From NCBI GenBank assembly GCA_002840275.1, contig PHAB01000018.1, forward strand, positions 1 through 64,000: 64,000 nt of DNA, written 5' to 3'. Shown one piece after another: positions 8,340 through 16,805 of this stretch. The stretch is from Firmicutes bacterium HGW-Firmicutes-14 (GTDB taxonomy: Bacteria > Bacillota > Thermincolia > Thermincolales > UBA2595). Numbering within the stretch: the stretch's first letter is position 1; every line of letters starts with the position of its first letter. The notes beneath the pieces were generated by a model, which was given only the letters and a program-made list of their open reading frames with translations, had not been told where the DNA came from and did not search any database. The position numbers were made by a program, and so were the translations under genes.

Positions 8340-9986
8340 TTAAAATGGGTTGCGGTACCGTTCAATAACAGCTTCGGCTACCCTTATACCGTCAACAGCA
8401 GCGCTTATTATCCCACCCGCATAACCGGCGCCCTCACCGGCCGGGTAAAGTCCCTCTGTACCCAGGGACCTGCGTTTTTCATCCCTGACCAGCCGCACAG
8501 GGGCGGAAGTCCTGGTTTCCACTCCGGTCAGCACGGCCTGTGGAAAAGCAAAACCCTTCATCTTCCAGTCAAAGGCGCCTATTGCTTCTTCCAGCATAGA
8601 TGTAACATATCCGGGCAGGCAGTCATGCAAATCGGCCGGTTCCAGCCCAGGCAGGTATGTTGCCCAGGGAACTTCATCCAGGTTGTTGGAAGCCCTCCCC
8701 GCCAGGAAGTCCTCCACCAGCTGGGCAGGTGCATTATAGTTGGCTCCGCCGGTTCTGAAGGCAGCCCTTTCCCATTTTCGCTGGAATTGTATACCGGCCA
8801 GGGGATGAACACCTTCCAGGTCATCAGGGGTTATGGAGACAACAACGGCACTGTTGGCCACCCCCGAATCCCGCGCATAATCACTCATCCCATTGGTCAC
8901 CACGGCCCCTGCTTCTGATGCGGCCCCAACAACCCTGCCCCCGGGACACATGCAAAAGGTATAGGCCGTCCTGTCCACATCTTTATCCTTATAGACAAAC
9001 TGGTAATCAGCAGCCCCCAGTTTGGGGTGACCGGCATATCGGCCATACTGGGTCCGGTCAATTAGGTGCTGGGGATGTTCAATTCTGACCCCGGCAGAAA
9101 AAGCCTTCTGTTCAACAGCACACCCCAGTTTCTCCAGCATCTCATATGTATCCCTGGCACTGTGGCCTGTTGCCATGATTACTGTTTCAGAATGAATTTC
9201 GCGTTCAGCAGAATGGATTTCCCGTTCATCATTTACAATGACACCGGTTACCCTCCCCTGCTCAAGGAGCAGCCCGGTCACCTTTGTACAGAAATTAATT
9301 TTGCCCCCCATTCCCTCCAGGGCCAAGCGCAGGTTTTTCACCACTGTTTTCAGCACATCGGTACCGATATGGGGTTTATTCAGGTAGAGAATCTCTTCCG
9401 GAGCCCCGGCAGCCACAAAGTCTTCAAGGACACTTCTTACCCGGGGATCATTAATGCGGGTCGTGAGTTTACCGTCAGAAAAGGTCCCTGCCCCTCCTTC
9501 CCCAAACTGCACATTTGATTCGGTATCCAGAAGCCTGTTAAACCAGAATTCTTCCACATCCCTGGTACGGGTCTCCACATCCCGGCCTCTCTCGAAAACC
9601 ACGGGTTTAAACCCGGCCCTGGCCAGGGTTAGGGCCGCAAAAATACCCGCCGGTCCGGCGCCGGCCACGATAGGCCGGGATACCGGCGGCACGGCGGTTA
9701 GGTCTGGTCGTTTTTCAGGTTGGGGTTTGATTGGGGCCACCCCGGAAAGCCTGCGGCGTGAAACAAGGTTTGAACCTTTGGTACCCAACCTGATGTCAAT
9801 GGTATAAACAAAATAGAGACGGTCCTTCTTCCTGGCGTCAAGGGCTTTTCTGATGACCCGGTAATCCAGTATCTCTTCCCGGGGAATCCTGATTTTAGCC
9901 GCAATCTCCCCGGACAGGTCAGCCGTGTCTTTATCGATGTCTATTTTCAAATCTGATACCCGGTAACTCATTCCCCGGTAATCCAT
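8340..9986 (-). CDS. FAD-dependent oxidoreductase of the COG2509 type
   Basis: 548 residues. After an N-terminal domain of about 90 residues, the Rossmann FAD-binding motif VAGAGPAGIFAALTLARAGF appears near residue 107 and the matching acidic strand end VVFERG follows. GEGGAGTFSDGKLTTR and the C-terminal YPAGEGAGYAGGIISAAVDG, which closes the FAD site, are typical of the uncharacterised COG2509 flavoproteins often found next to glmM in this bacterial group. The substrate is unknown. The ATG at 9986 follows AGGTGGGG at good spacing and is preferred over the Met at residue 6. It sits between cdaR and glmM in the same direction, probably co-transcribed. No signal peptide or membrane segment. Confidence 0.85.
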   Translation of the reverse strand: MDYRGMSYRVSDLKIDIDKDTADLSGEIAAKIRIPREEILDYRVIRKALDARKKDRLYFVYTIDIRLGTKGSNLVSRRRLSGVAPIKPQPEKRPDLTAVPPVSRPIVAGAGPAGIFAALTLARAGFKPVVFERGRDVETRTRDVEEFWFNRLLDTESNVQFGEGGAGTFSDGKLTTRINDPRVRSVLEDFVAAGAPEEILYLNKPHIGTDVLKTVVKNLRLALEGMGGKINFCTKVTGLLLEQGRVTGVIVNDEREIHSAEREIHSETVIMATGHSARDTYEMLEKLGCAVEQKAFSAGVRIEHPQHLIDRTQYGRYAGHPKLGAADYQFVYKDKDVDRTAYTFCMCPGGRVVGAASEAGAVVTNGMSDYARDSGVANSAVVVSITPDDLEGVHPLAGIQFQRKWERAAFRTGGANYNAPAQLVEDFLAGRASNNLDEVPWATYLPGLEPADLHDCLPGYVTSMLEEAIGAFDWKMKGFAFPQAVLTGVETRTSAPVRLVRDEKRRSLGTEGLYPAGEGAGYAGGIISAAVDGIRVAEAVIERYRNPF

Positions 9987-10080
9987 TTAAACCCCACCTG
10001 GATTTTGCAATTATTTTGTAAAGAATGAATGCTTATTCAATTATATCACAGGCCGGACATTAAAAATAATTATATCTTCA

Positions 10081-10144
10081 TGTCAATCCACTGTCAATCC
10101 ACAATATGCTCCAGCTATAATGTGCTCCATCTATAATATGCATC
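10081..10144. repeat. Short tandem repeats between cdaR and the flavoprotein gene
   Basis: An 11-bp unit TGTCAATCCAC is repeated perfectly at 10081-10091 and 10092-10102, followed by two imperfect 16-bp units, ATATGCTCCAGCTATA and ATGTGCTCCATCTATA, and the start of a third. The 178-nt gap has no other feature. Confidence 0.7.
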
Positions 10145-10164
10145 AAAGAGCCAAAGCCGTTACG

Positions 10165-11091
10165 TTATTTAGGTGCAATTTTGACCAGAACCCTCAAATA
10201 CTGCCTGTCTGCCATGACACCCTGGGGCAGGACAGGCTCTGTTTCAACATATATGTCTTCTTTAGCCCCCGTAATATCCACCGGCTGGGTATATACTTCA
10301 GTAATTCCCTGGATAACATCCGGCTCTCCGGTAATTACCAGATCACCCGGTTCTGCCAGTGTCCCGGTTACGGTGTATCCCCGGTCCGGCTGGCCTGTTA
10401 CATGGGGCACCACGCGGATTTTTTTTGTCGGCATGTCTGGCACAATCGTCACCAGGAAATCTATGGTTGAAGGAGTCCTCATGACAATCCGTTCTTCCAT
10501 GAACTCACCGGAGGAGTTGCTGACCTTTACAGGCACAATCTCTCCGAAGGATTTATTCCTATCCTGAAGGCCTATCTCGACCGACGCAAAATCAACCGTA
10601 TCAATGATACTCTTGGGACCCCTGATTATTATCTCATCTGGTTTTGTCCTCACACCCAGCATCGTATAACCCTCAGCAGGTTCTCCGGTAAAATGGACTT
10701 CTACAGGAACCTGCTTTTCCGCCACGGCTTCAATGGTTACTGACACTTCCTGAGGCCTGAGGTCGGTAACCTTGACCCCCTGGGGCACCCTGAACTGGAC
10801 AGGGACCTTTGACTTCCCCGGCTTAGCCCTGCTCAAATCTACAAATACGTCTATCGACCTGACATCAAGCTCCGCTATTATACTCTGGTTGGCCTGAACC
10901 CGGATATTAACACTGGCAGGCAGTTCTGAGACGGCCAGGTTCTGGCCGATACCCCTGGTTTCCACTGGAATCGCCTTAAATTCCCGCTGTTTGGTGGGGT
11001 TTATCTCATTGGAAACATATACCCATAATACAACTGCCAGCAACAGGGACAGTACCTTAAGTCCCCATCTCCCGATTCCGAAATTATCCAC
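10165..11091 (-). CDS. cdaR: YbbR-domain regulator of CdaA
   Basis: 308 residues. One N-terminal membrane segment (LKVLSLLLAVVLWVYVSNE, about residues 11-29) is followed by repeated YbbR domains predicted to face outward; recurring blocks such as VPVEVHFTGEPAEGYTM and VTGQPDRGYTVTGTLAEPGD mark the repeats. CdaR binds and modulates the diadenylate cyclase CdaA in other Bacillota. The start is a GTG whose ribosome site GGAGGT lies in the last codons of cdaA; the genes are 3 nt apart, so they are translationally coupled. Slightly shorter than Bacillus CdaR, which has more YbbR copies. Confidence 0.93.
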   Translation of the reverse strand: MDNFGIGRWGLKVLSLLLAVVLWVYVSNEINPTKQREFKAIPVETRGIGQNLAVSELPASVNIRVQANQSIIAELDVRSIDVFVDLSRAKPGKSKVPVQFRVPQGVKVTDLRPQEVSVTIEAVAEKQVPVEVHFTGEPAEGYTMLGVRTKPDEIIIRGPKSIIDTVDFASVEIGLQDRNKSFGEIVPVKVSNSSGEFMEERIVMRTPSTIDFLVTIVPDMPTKKIRVVPHVTGQPDRGYTVTGTLAEPGDLVITGEPDVIQGITEVYTQPVDITGAKEDIYVETEPVLPQGVMADRQYLRVLVKIAPK

Positions 11092-11094
11092 AGG

Positions 11095-11907
11095 TTATGA
11101 CCTCCAGTTCCAGAAAGATGCCTGACTGATAGTCTTCTGTACCAGCATATCAGTGAGTACTTCCCGCAGGGCTTTTTCATCCAGGTTACGGGTTATTTTC
11201 CCTTCGTAAGCCAGTGAGACGGTCCCGGTCTCTTCAGATACTACTATGGCTGCAGAATCGGATATTTCAGTAATGCCTATTGCAGCCCTGTGCCTGGTCC
11301 CCAGTTCCTTGCTCAGGTTAGGGTTCTCCGACAGGGGAAGGAAACATCCCGCCGCAGCAACCCGGTCTCCCCTGATTATTGCTGCCCCGTCGTGAAGCGG
11401 TGAATTGGAAACAAAAATATTTATCAGGAACTCGCCTGAAATTACCGAATCCAGTTTTATCCCGGTTTCTATGTAATCATTAATACCTGTTTCCCGTTCC
11501 AGGACAATAAGAGCTCCCGTTCTGTTCTTAGACATTATAAAAACAGCCCTGATTATCTCGTCAATTATCCTGACTGTATCTTCTTCACCAAGGAAAATCA
11601 GGGGCCGGGCAAAAAACTTACCCCGTCCCAGACGCTCCAGTGCCCTGCGGAGTTCAGGCTGAAACACCACAGGAATGGCAACCACTACCATTGTCCGGAT
11701 ATTCTTCAGAATCCAGTTTATGGTATAAAGTCCCAGCCAGTCACTTATCGTGGTAGCAACCAGCAGAACCACAAGCCCCTTCAACAGCTGCACTGCGCGG
11801 GTACCCCTAATCCACTGGAATAACTTATATATTAAAGCGGCGACCACCAGCATATCAATAATATTGATGAAACTTATAGCAGGCAGCTGAAAGAACAACC
11901 TTTTCAC
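11095..11907 (-). CDS. cdaA: Membrane diadenylate cyclase CdaA
   Basis: 270 residues. Makes c-di-AMP from two ATP. Hydrophobic segments occupy roughly the first 80 residues (FINIIDMLVVAALIYKLF, VQLLKGLVVLLVATTISD and a third stretch), and the DAC catalytic domain follows with DGAAIIRGDRVAAAGC and GTRHRAAIG, the DGA and RHR motifs that bind ATP and metal. It is the first gene of the series cdaA-cdaR-flavoprotein-glmM-glmS and is divergent from the DUF881 cluster, with a 269-bp gap between. c-di-AMP links potassium and osmotic balance with wall synthesis, which matches the neighbours. Normal length. Confidence 0.96.
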   Translation of the reverse strand: MKRLFFQLPAISFINIIDMLVVAALIYKLFQWIRGTRAVQLLKGLVVLLVATTISDWLGLYTINWILKNIRTMVVVAIPVVFQPELRRALERLGRGKFFARPLIFLGEEDTVRIIDEIIRAVFIMSKNRTGALIVLERETGINDYIETGIKLDSVISGEFLINIFVSNSPLHDGAAIIRGDRVAAAGCFLPLSENPNLSKELGTRHRAAIGITEISDSAAIVVSEETGTVSLAYEGKITRNLDEKALREVLTDMLVQKTISQASFWNWRS

Positions 11908-12176
11908 ACCTCCGTAGACAGATATGCTGACTTCCGTTTTTATTATGTGTATCCTGGCAGGTACTTAGACTGATAATTATTCTAAACTTAATAATTCGAC
12001 ATTTAACAATTTCTACCCTTTTTCTTGACAAACTTTTGCTGAAAGACCGTCATTCCTGTAAATTTTGATAATATTTCAAGTATTTAATTCAAAACCCTAA
12101 AGAAGGACTTTGTTTTTTGACTATAGAATAGAATGTATACATATTGGATGTTCGGCAAAGAAGGGAGAATCCCGTT

Positions 12177-12887
12177 TTGAAACTGGAGAAATGGCACCTG
12201 TCCCTGACTCTCATATGCCTGTTGTTCGGCGTCCTGTTCACATCAAACCTGAAGACACAGCTCCAGGTGTTCAACCCCATGGCAGCCAGGAACAAAACCC
12301 TGGTAACTGTCATCAAGACCCAGGAAGAGAAAAACAAAGAACTGGAAGCAGAAATTGCCAGGATAAGAGAAACAATAGAAAAATATACCTCCCCGGGCTC
12401 AATTCAGGCCGAACTTGAACCCATACAAAAAGACCTGGAAAAATTAAAAATCCTCGCGGGGCTTACCGAGGTCCATGGTCCCGGTGTGGTCATAACCCTG
12501 GATGACCAGGAAAAGGCCCGGACTGCCCGGGACCCGGAGTACTATCTGATCCATTATTCCAGTATCCTTTATATCATCAACGATTTACGGGCTGCCGGCG
12601 CAGAAGCGATAACGGTAAACAATGACAGGGTTGTTTCCACCACAGACATCAGGTGTGCAGGAAACATTATCCTGGTAAACACCCACCGCCTGGCCCCTCC
12701 TTACGAAATAAAAGCTATCGGGAATCCCGACCTCCTGGAGGAAATTGTCAGGACCGGGGAATATACAAGCCTTGAATTCAGCAAATTCCCGGTGAGCATT
12801 GTTAAACGCGATAATATTGTAATTCCCCCCTATAAGGGAAGCTATACTTTCAATTATGCCGCACCGCCGAAGGAAGGTGAAAAATAA
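12177..12887 (+). CDS. DUF881 family protein (first copy)
   Basis: About 236 residues. One N-terminal membrane segment (LSLTLICLLFGVLFTSNL), then a coiled coil (KTQEEKNKELEAEIARIRETI) and the DUF881 domain with GPGVVITLDD, INDLRAAGAEAITVNN, and PPYEIKAIGNPDLLEEI. DUF881 proteins are found beside division and wall genes in Bacillota (ylxW/ylxX type) with no proven activity; they are expected to sit outside the membrane. I prefer the TTG at 12177, 9 nt after GGGAG, over an in-frame TTG at 12144 that has no ribosome site. The stop overlaps the next start (TAATG). Confidence 0.85.
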   Translation: MKLEKWHLSLTLICLLFGVLFTSNLKTQLQVFNPMAARNKTLVTVIKTQEEKNKELEAEIARIRETIEKYTSPGSIQAELEPIQKDLEKLKILAGLTEVHGPGVVITLDDQEKARTARDPEYYLIHYSSILYIINDLRAAGAEAITVNNDRVVSTTDIRCAGNIILVNTHRLAPPYEIKAIGNPDLLEEIVRTGEYTSLEFSKFPVSIVKRDNIVIPPYKGSYTFNYAAPPKEGEK

Positions 12888-13264
12888 TGTGGCTGCCTGT
12901 TCTCGCTCTAATCTTGGGTTTTATGGTCGGACAGACCTTTGCCTTCACTCTGCCTGCCGGTTTCGCCATATACCTCTCGGTAGCTATCCTGGCAACCCTC
13001 GATTCTACTCTCGGTGGGATAAAAGGTGTAATGGAAAATAAGTATGACGGTGTCATCCTCATGTCAGGCTTCTTCATCAATGGGGCAATCTCCGCATTCC
13101 TGGTATTCCTGGGTGACTGGATTGGGGTCGATCTTTACTATGTAGCCATCTTTGTTTTTGGTATAAGGATTTTTCAGAACCTTGCCGTTATCAGGCGCGA
13201 ATTTGTCAGGAAATACGTGCCCCCGGCCCGGAAACCGGACCATACCACTACACGTGAGGTGTGA
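12887..13264 (+). CDS. sbp: Small basic protein (Sbp, DUF1290)
   Basis: 125 residues with several membrane segments covering most of the protein: LALILGFMVGQTFAF, FAIYLSVAILATLDSTL and FVFGIRIFQNLAVI are recognisable, and the tail is basic. The block ATLDSTLGGIKGVMENKYDG is characteristic of the DUF1290/Sbp family, which in Bacillota lies between DUF881 genes upstream of ftsZ. Function is unknown. It overlaps the first DUF881 gene by one base and precedes the second by 3 nt, so the three form a tight operon. Confidence 0.9.
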   Translation: MWLPVLALILGFMVGQTFAFTLPAGFAIYLSVAILATLDSTLGGIKGVMENKYDGVILMSGFFINGAISAFLVFLGDWIGVDLYYVAIFVFGIRIFQNLAVIRREFVRKYVPPARKPDHTTTREV

Positions 13265-13267
13265 TAT

Positions 13268-13972
13268 ATGTTCAGAAAAAAGTGGCAGCTGACCCTAAGT
13301 ATTGCCTTCGCCTGCCTGGGCCTTCTGCTGTCATTGCAGTTCAGGACCCATAAGGCAATGATAGATGACTTGAATTACCAGAGCAACGAGACCCTGGCTA
13401 CAATAGCCAGGAACCTCCAAACCCAGTACTATCAGCTGATCCAGGAAGTCTGGGACCTAAGGACCCAGCTCAAGCTGCTGGAACAGAACGCTGACCAGAA
13501 CAAAACAGCCCTCGAGGCTCTGACCCGTGAGCGCCAGAAACTAAATACCGCCATAGGCGCCACTCCGGTGGAAGGCCCGGGACTGGTTATCACCGTCCCT
13601 GAAAATGAAGAAAGCTATTTTGGGTACCAGGATGTCGTAGACATAGTTAATGAACTATGGAACGCAGGCGCTGAAGCCGTTTCGGTCAACGGATTCAGAG
13701 TCACTAACAACACCTCCCTCCTCCCTAATGAAGACTATTCAGCCATGGTCTTAAACGGTATCCAGCTGTCGGCCCCATATGTCATTAAAGCAATTGGGGA
13801 ACCGGCAGCTCTTGAGAAGGGAATTTCCATCCCTTCAGGCATTATTGATAAACTCATATCCCTCTTTAAAGTCCCTCTGGAAATACAGCAGGTTGATAAA
13901 ATAAACCTGCCTGCAGCCAACGTCCTTGATTTCAACTATGCCCAGACAGTGACGGCACCGGCGACGAAATGA
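13268..13972 (+). CDS. DUF881 family protein (second copy)
   Basis: 234 residues with the same plan as the first copy: an N-terminal membrane segment (LTLSIAFACLGLLLSLQF), a coiled-coil stretch (NLQTQYYQLIQEVWDLRTQLKLLEQNADQ in part), then DUF881 with GPGLVITVPENEE, VNELWNAGAEAVSVNG and APYVIKAIGEPAALEKG. It is a paralog of the gene at 12177 rather than a fragment. DUF881-Sbp-DUF881 is a common arrangement in the group. The ATG at 13268 is 3 nt past the Sbp stop. Confidence 0.88.
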   Translation: MFRKKWQLTLSIAFACLGLLLSLQFRTHKAMIDDLNYQSNETLATIARNLQTQYYQLIQEVWDLRTQLKLLEQNADQNKTALEALTRERQKLNTAIGATPVEGPGLVITVPENEESYFGYQDVVDIVNELWNAGAEAVSVNGFRVTNNTSLLPNEDYSAMVLNGIQLSAPYVIKAIGEPAALEKGISIPSGIIDKLISLFKVPLEIQQVDKINLPAANVLDFNYAQTVTAPATK

Positions 13973-14012
13973 GTTCCCTGCCAGGATTTTTGACCTTTTA
14001 AAAAAACATGAC

Positions 14013-14059
14013 TAAAGGATACCACCCGTTAATCCGATAATTATTAAGTAATCCTTTAT
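14013..14059 (+). terminator. Possible weak hairpin after the DUF881 operon
   Basis: TAAAGGAT (14013-14020) can pair with ATCCTTTA (14052-14059) across a 31-nt loop. There is no clear T run, so this is only a candidate terminator or processing site. Confidence 0.3.
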
Positions 14060-14129
14060 CTGTTGAACCCTGTGACCCATCCAAACGATTAAAAAATGGA
14101 CTCGCCATCTTAAAGACGGGGGTTTTCCC

Positions 14130-14582
14130 ATGATTAACATCGAACTTCTCAACCTATTCATGGCATCAACAGCCTTGTTTCTCAAAAACGTTACCGGGTT
14201 AAATATGAAAAGAGAACGGCTTTCGGCCGATAATCTGCCCCATACACTCCACGAGGTAAATGTAATCTTTGGTATTGACGGTACCCTAACCTGCACAGTG
14301 GTATTGGGGATGACGACGGCTACATCAGCCCAGATTGCTTCCAGAATACTTGGCGAGCCTGTTATTGAAGCATCTTTTGCTCGAAATACTATTACCCTGA
14401 TTGGCACCAACGTATCCCGTAACATAGAAGCAAACCTCAACAAACAGGGGCATGATGTCTATGCCCGGCCGCCTTCCCTCATAACGGGCAAGGGAAAAAG
14501 AGTCTCAACCCTGAATTCCAGGAAGATATGTATCAGTTTTGAAACCGATGTGGGCACTGTTGACATGCGAATTACCCTATAG
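14130..14582 (+). CDS. CheX-like phosphatase-domain protein
   Basis: 150 residues matching the CheX/CheC-like pattern: an N-terminal helix (ELLNLFMASTALFLKNVTG), a central EVNVIFGIDGTLTCTVVLGM strand pair, ASRILGEPVIEASFARNTITLIGTNVSRNIEANL corresponding in part to the helix that in CheX holds the catalytic Glu and Asn, and a C-terminal strand pair. CheX proteins dephosphorylate CheY-P. Here the usual E-x2-N spacing in the helix is not clear, so activity is uncertain. A GGGGG stretch precedes the ATG by 7 nt. The stop is 15 nt before the HD-GYP gene, so the two likely form an operon. Confidence 0.7.
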   Translation: MINIELLNLFMASTALFLKNVTGLNMKRERLSADNLPHTLHEVNVIFGIDGTLTCTVVLGMTTATSAQIASRILGEPVIEASFARNTITLIGTNVSRNIEANLNKQGHDVYARPPSLITGKGKRVSTLNSRKICISFETDVGTVDMRITL

Positions 14583-14597
14583 CCGGAGGTTTCTGCC

Positions 14598-15674
14598 ATG
14601 AGAATTATGAGTATTCAAAATGTCCAACCCGGAATGGTTCTGGGTAAAACTGTATTCGGATCATCATCAAAATTGCAGCTGCTGAATGCCGGCACTGCCC
14701 TGACTGAAGAATATATCGCGCGTCTTAATGAACTGGATGTTACGTCCCTGTACATTGTTGATGAAAACATTGGGGAGGTTGACATTGAAGACGTTGTGTG
14801 TGACCAGACACGTCTTGAGGCAGGCAAACTGGCAAAGGATATCATGGAAAAAACCCGGCTGGGCAGCAGTTTCGACCCCTGCAGGGTTAAGAATATTATC
14901 AATTCAATAATTGATGACCTGTTAAGCAACAAGGAATTACTGGTTAAATTGGTAGACATACGTACCATGAGTGATTATTCATACTTTCATTCCGTCAATG
15001 TAGCTATTTTGTCAGGTATCACCGGCATCGGTCTGGGATATTCCAGCTCCAGGCTGCAGGAACTTATGATCGGGGCGCTCTTCCATGACCTTGGGAAAAC
15101 CCTGATTTGTGATCAGATGTCATGTATGCATTTCCTGCCGGAAGACGAAACCCCCGCAGAATTGAAAAAACATCCGGAGCTTGGTTTCGAGGTCCTCAGA
15201 CAAAACAAGAGTGTAAGTATCCTCTCTGCCCACATAGCCCTGCAACATCATGAGATGTATGACGGGGAAGGCTATCCGAGAAAAATGACCGGCAGTGACA
15301 TCCACGAATACGCCAGGATTGTAGCTATTGCCAACATCTACGACCTCCTTACCACAGACCGCCCGGAGCATCCGCGGATGCCATCCCACCAAGCCGTTGA
15401 ATACCTGCTGCTTCATGCCGGAACATTCTTTGACCCGGATATGATTGCGGCTTTTGTCGAGGGAGTAGCCCTGTACCCGGAAGGGACTATCATAAAACTA
15501 AATACCGGGCAAACCGGTGTAATAATTAAATCTTACAGGGATTTCCCCACCCGGCCCCGGGTGAGGATACTGGCAGACCGGAACGGAATCCGTCTGCCGA
15601 TCCCCGAAGTCCTGGAACTCTATAACAGGCCGGAATACTTTATTTCGGAGGTTTTAGACGAGATTGACAAGTAA
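14598..15674 (+). CDS. HD-GYP domain c-di-GMP phosphodiesterase-like protein
   Basis: 358 residues. An N-terminal segment (VQPGMVLGKTVFG; LNAGTALTEEYIARLNELDV) is typical of DUF3391-like/HD-GYP N-termini. The HD-GYP domain shows HSVNVAIL, ALFHDLGKT, LQHHEMYDGEGYP and IVAIANIYDLLTTDRP, so the metal-binding His/Asp set and the GYP triad are present. The C-terminal part (GVALYPEGTIIKLNTGQTGVI) is the usual small beta domain. Predicted role: hydrolysis of c-di-GMP. No receiver domain is attached. The ATG has GGAGG 8 nt upstream. It pairs with the CheX-like gene, and no diguanylate cyclase gene is seen in the window. Confidence 0.9.
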   Translation: MRIMSIQNVQPGMVLGKTVFGSSSKLQLLNAGTALTEEYIARLNELDVTSLYIVDENIGEVDIEDVVCDQTRLEAGKLAKDIMEKTRLGSSFDPCRVKNIINSIIDDLLSNKELLVKLVDIRTMSDYSYFHSVNVAILSGITGIGLGYSSSRLQELMIGALFHDLGKTLICDQMSCMHFLPEDETPAELKKHPELGFEVLRQNKSVSILSAHIALQHHEMYDGEGYPRKMTGSDIHEYARIVAIANIYDLLTTDRPEHPRMPSHQAVEYLLLHAGTFFDPDMIAAFVEGVALYPEGTIIKLNTGQTGVIIKSYRDFPTRPRVRILADRNGIRLPIPEVLELYNRPEYFISEVLDEIDK

Positions 15675-15687
15675 TATAAATAACCGG

Positions 15688-16620
15688 TTAATTTTTTATC
15701 CGGGGACTGTTAAACAGTTCCCGGTATTTTTCTATCAGGCGTGGTACATTGGTAATATAACCCTGGGTCTCTGAGAAATACAGGTAGTTCCCATTCTTAA
15801 CATTGTTGGGTCCAGAATTATATGCTGCCAGGGCCAGTTCCACACTGCCGAAAGTCCTGTACTGGTGCAGAAAATACCTGGTCCCCCCGTCAATATTCTG
15901 GACCGGGTCATAAGGGTCTACCCCCAAACCCCTGGCAGTTCCCGGCATCAGCTGCATCAAACCGACAGCGCCGGCCCGGCTGACAGCAGAGGGGTTACCC
16001 CCTGACTCCTGTTCAATTATGGCTGCGATGATTGCCGGGTCTGTGTCATACTTCCCGGCGGCAAATTCGATTTCTTTTGCCCACTGCAGGATCCTGTCAG
16101 TTTTGTCATAGGGTACAATCTCCCCGCCATCCCCTATCATGACAGGTTTATTGTCAATGGTAACTATCCGGACGGTCAGCATGTCAAAATAAGCCTTAAA
16201 GGCGTCAACAATATTGTCCCTGATAATTTCCAGGTCATTTTGGGGAGCCCGGGTATCTTCGGGCACACTGATTTTTTCCACACTGGCAGATACAGGCATA
16301 CTGGCGCTTATGCTGACCAGTTTTTTGCTTTTAGCCTCCTTAAGGCCCAAATCCCTTAATGTTATCATCACCACATTTTTCAGGTTCGTCCTGACTATAG
16401 TGAGTTTCTCTTTTTTATAAGTAACTGTAGTCTCAAAATCCGGCCTGGCATTATCAGGCAGCCTGGCAAAAGGCGGGTTTTGGGCAGACATAAAGTTAAT
16501 CAGGCGGTCTCCCAGGGACGGAAAGTAAATTGAAGAACACACAAACAGAAACACAAGCAGCCAGAAAACCCTCCACCTGAAAACGTACCTGGGTATATAT
16601 TTTATAACTGAATCGCCCAT
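15688..16620 (-). CDS. Membrane-anchored lytic transglycosylase (SLT domain)
   Basis: 310 residues. An N-terminal membrane segment (VFWLLVFLFVCSSIYF, about residues 16-31) is followed by a variable region and a C-terminal SLT/goose-lysozyme fold: AIIEQESGGNPSAVSRAGAV with the catalytic Glu, GLMQLMPGTARGLGV, NIDGGTRYFLHQY and LALAAYNSGPNNV. It should cleave peptidoglycan glycan strands outside the membrane. It is convergent with the HD-GYP gene, with 13 nt between the stops, and is monocistronic as far as can be seen. Related spore or wall-remodelling enzymes exist in the group, but its occasion of use cannot be told. Confidence 0.92.
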   Translation of the reverse strand: MGDSVIKYIPRYVFRWRVFWLLVFLFVCSSIYFPSLGDRLINFMSAQNPPFARLPDNARPDFETTVTYKKEKLTIVRTNLKNVVMITLRDLGLKEAKSKKLVSISASMPVSASVEKISVPEDTRAPQNDLEIIRDNIVDAFKAYFDMLTVRIVTIDNKPVMIGDGGEIVPYDKTDRILQWAKEIEFAAGKYDTDPAIIAAIIEQESGGNPSAVSRAGAVGLMQLMPGTARGLGVDPYDPVQNIDGGTRYFLHQYRTFGSVELALAAYNSGPNNVKNGNYLYFSETQGYITNVPRLIEKYRELFNSPRIKN

Positions 16621-16761
16621 TAGTCCCTGCCCCCCGCCTCCCGGAAAATACTAGGTATTGATTCTCGAAAAATACGTGTTTTCCTTCCGGAATTTGCTGC
16701 CAAAGATTAACTATCACGTCATAATTCTGGACAGTTTACATAATTCCAAGGGCTAGTGAAA

Positions 16762-16791
16762 AATGGCAGGGAAGCAAAATTCCCTGCCATT
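16762..16791 (-). terminator. Terminator of acs1
   Basis: AATGGCAGGGAA (16762-16773) pairs perfectly with TTCCCTGCCATT (16780-16791) around a 6-nt loop; on the minus strand the stem is followed by a run of five T. It lies 14 nt past the acs1 stop. Confidence 0.85.
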
Positions 16792-16805
16792 AAAATAATG
16801 TATAT

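Noticed and set aside
13973-14129. c-di-GMP riboswitch before the CheX/HD-GYP pair
   Set aside because: The conserved GEMM core blocks are absent; only a weak hairpin is visible.
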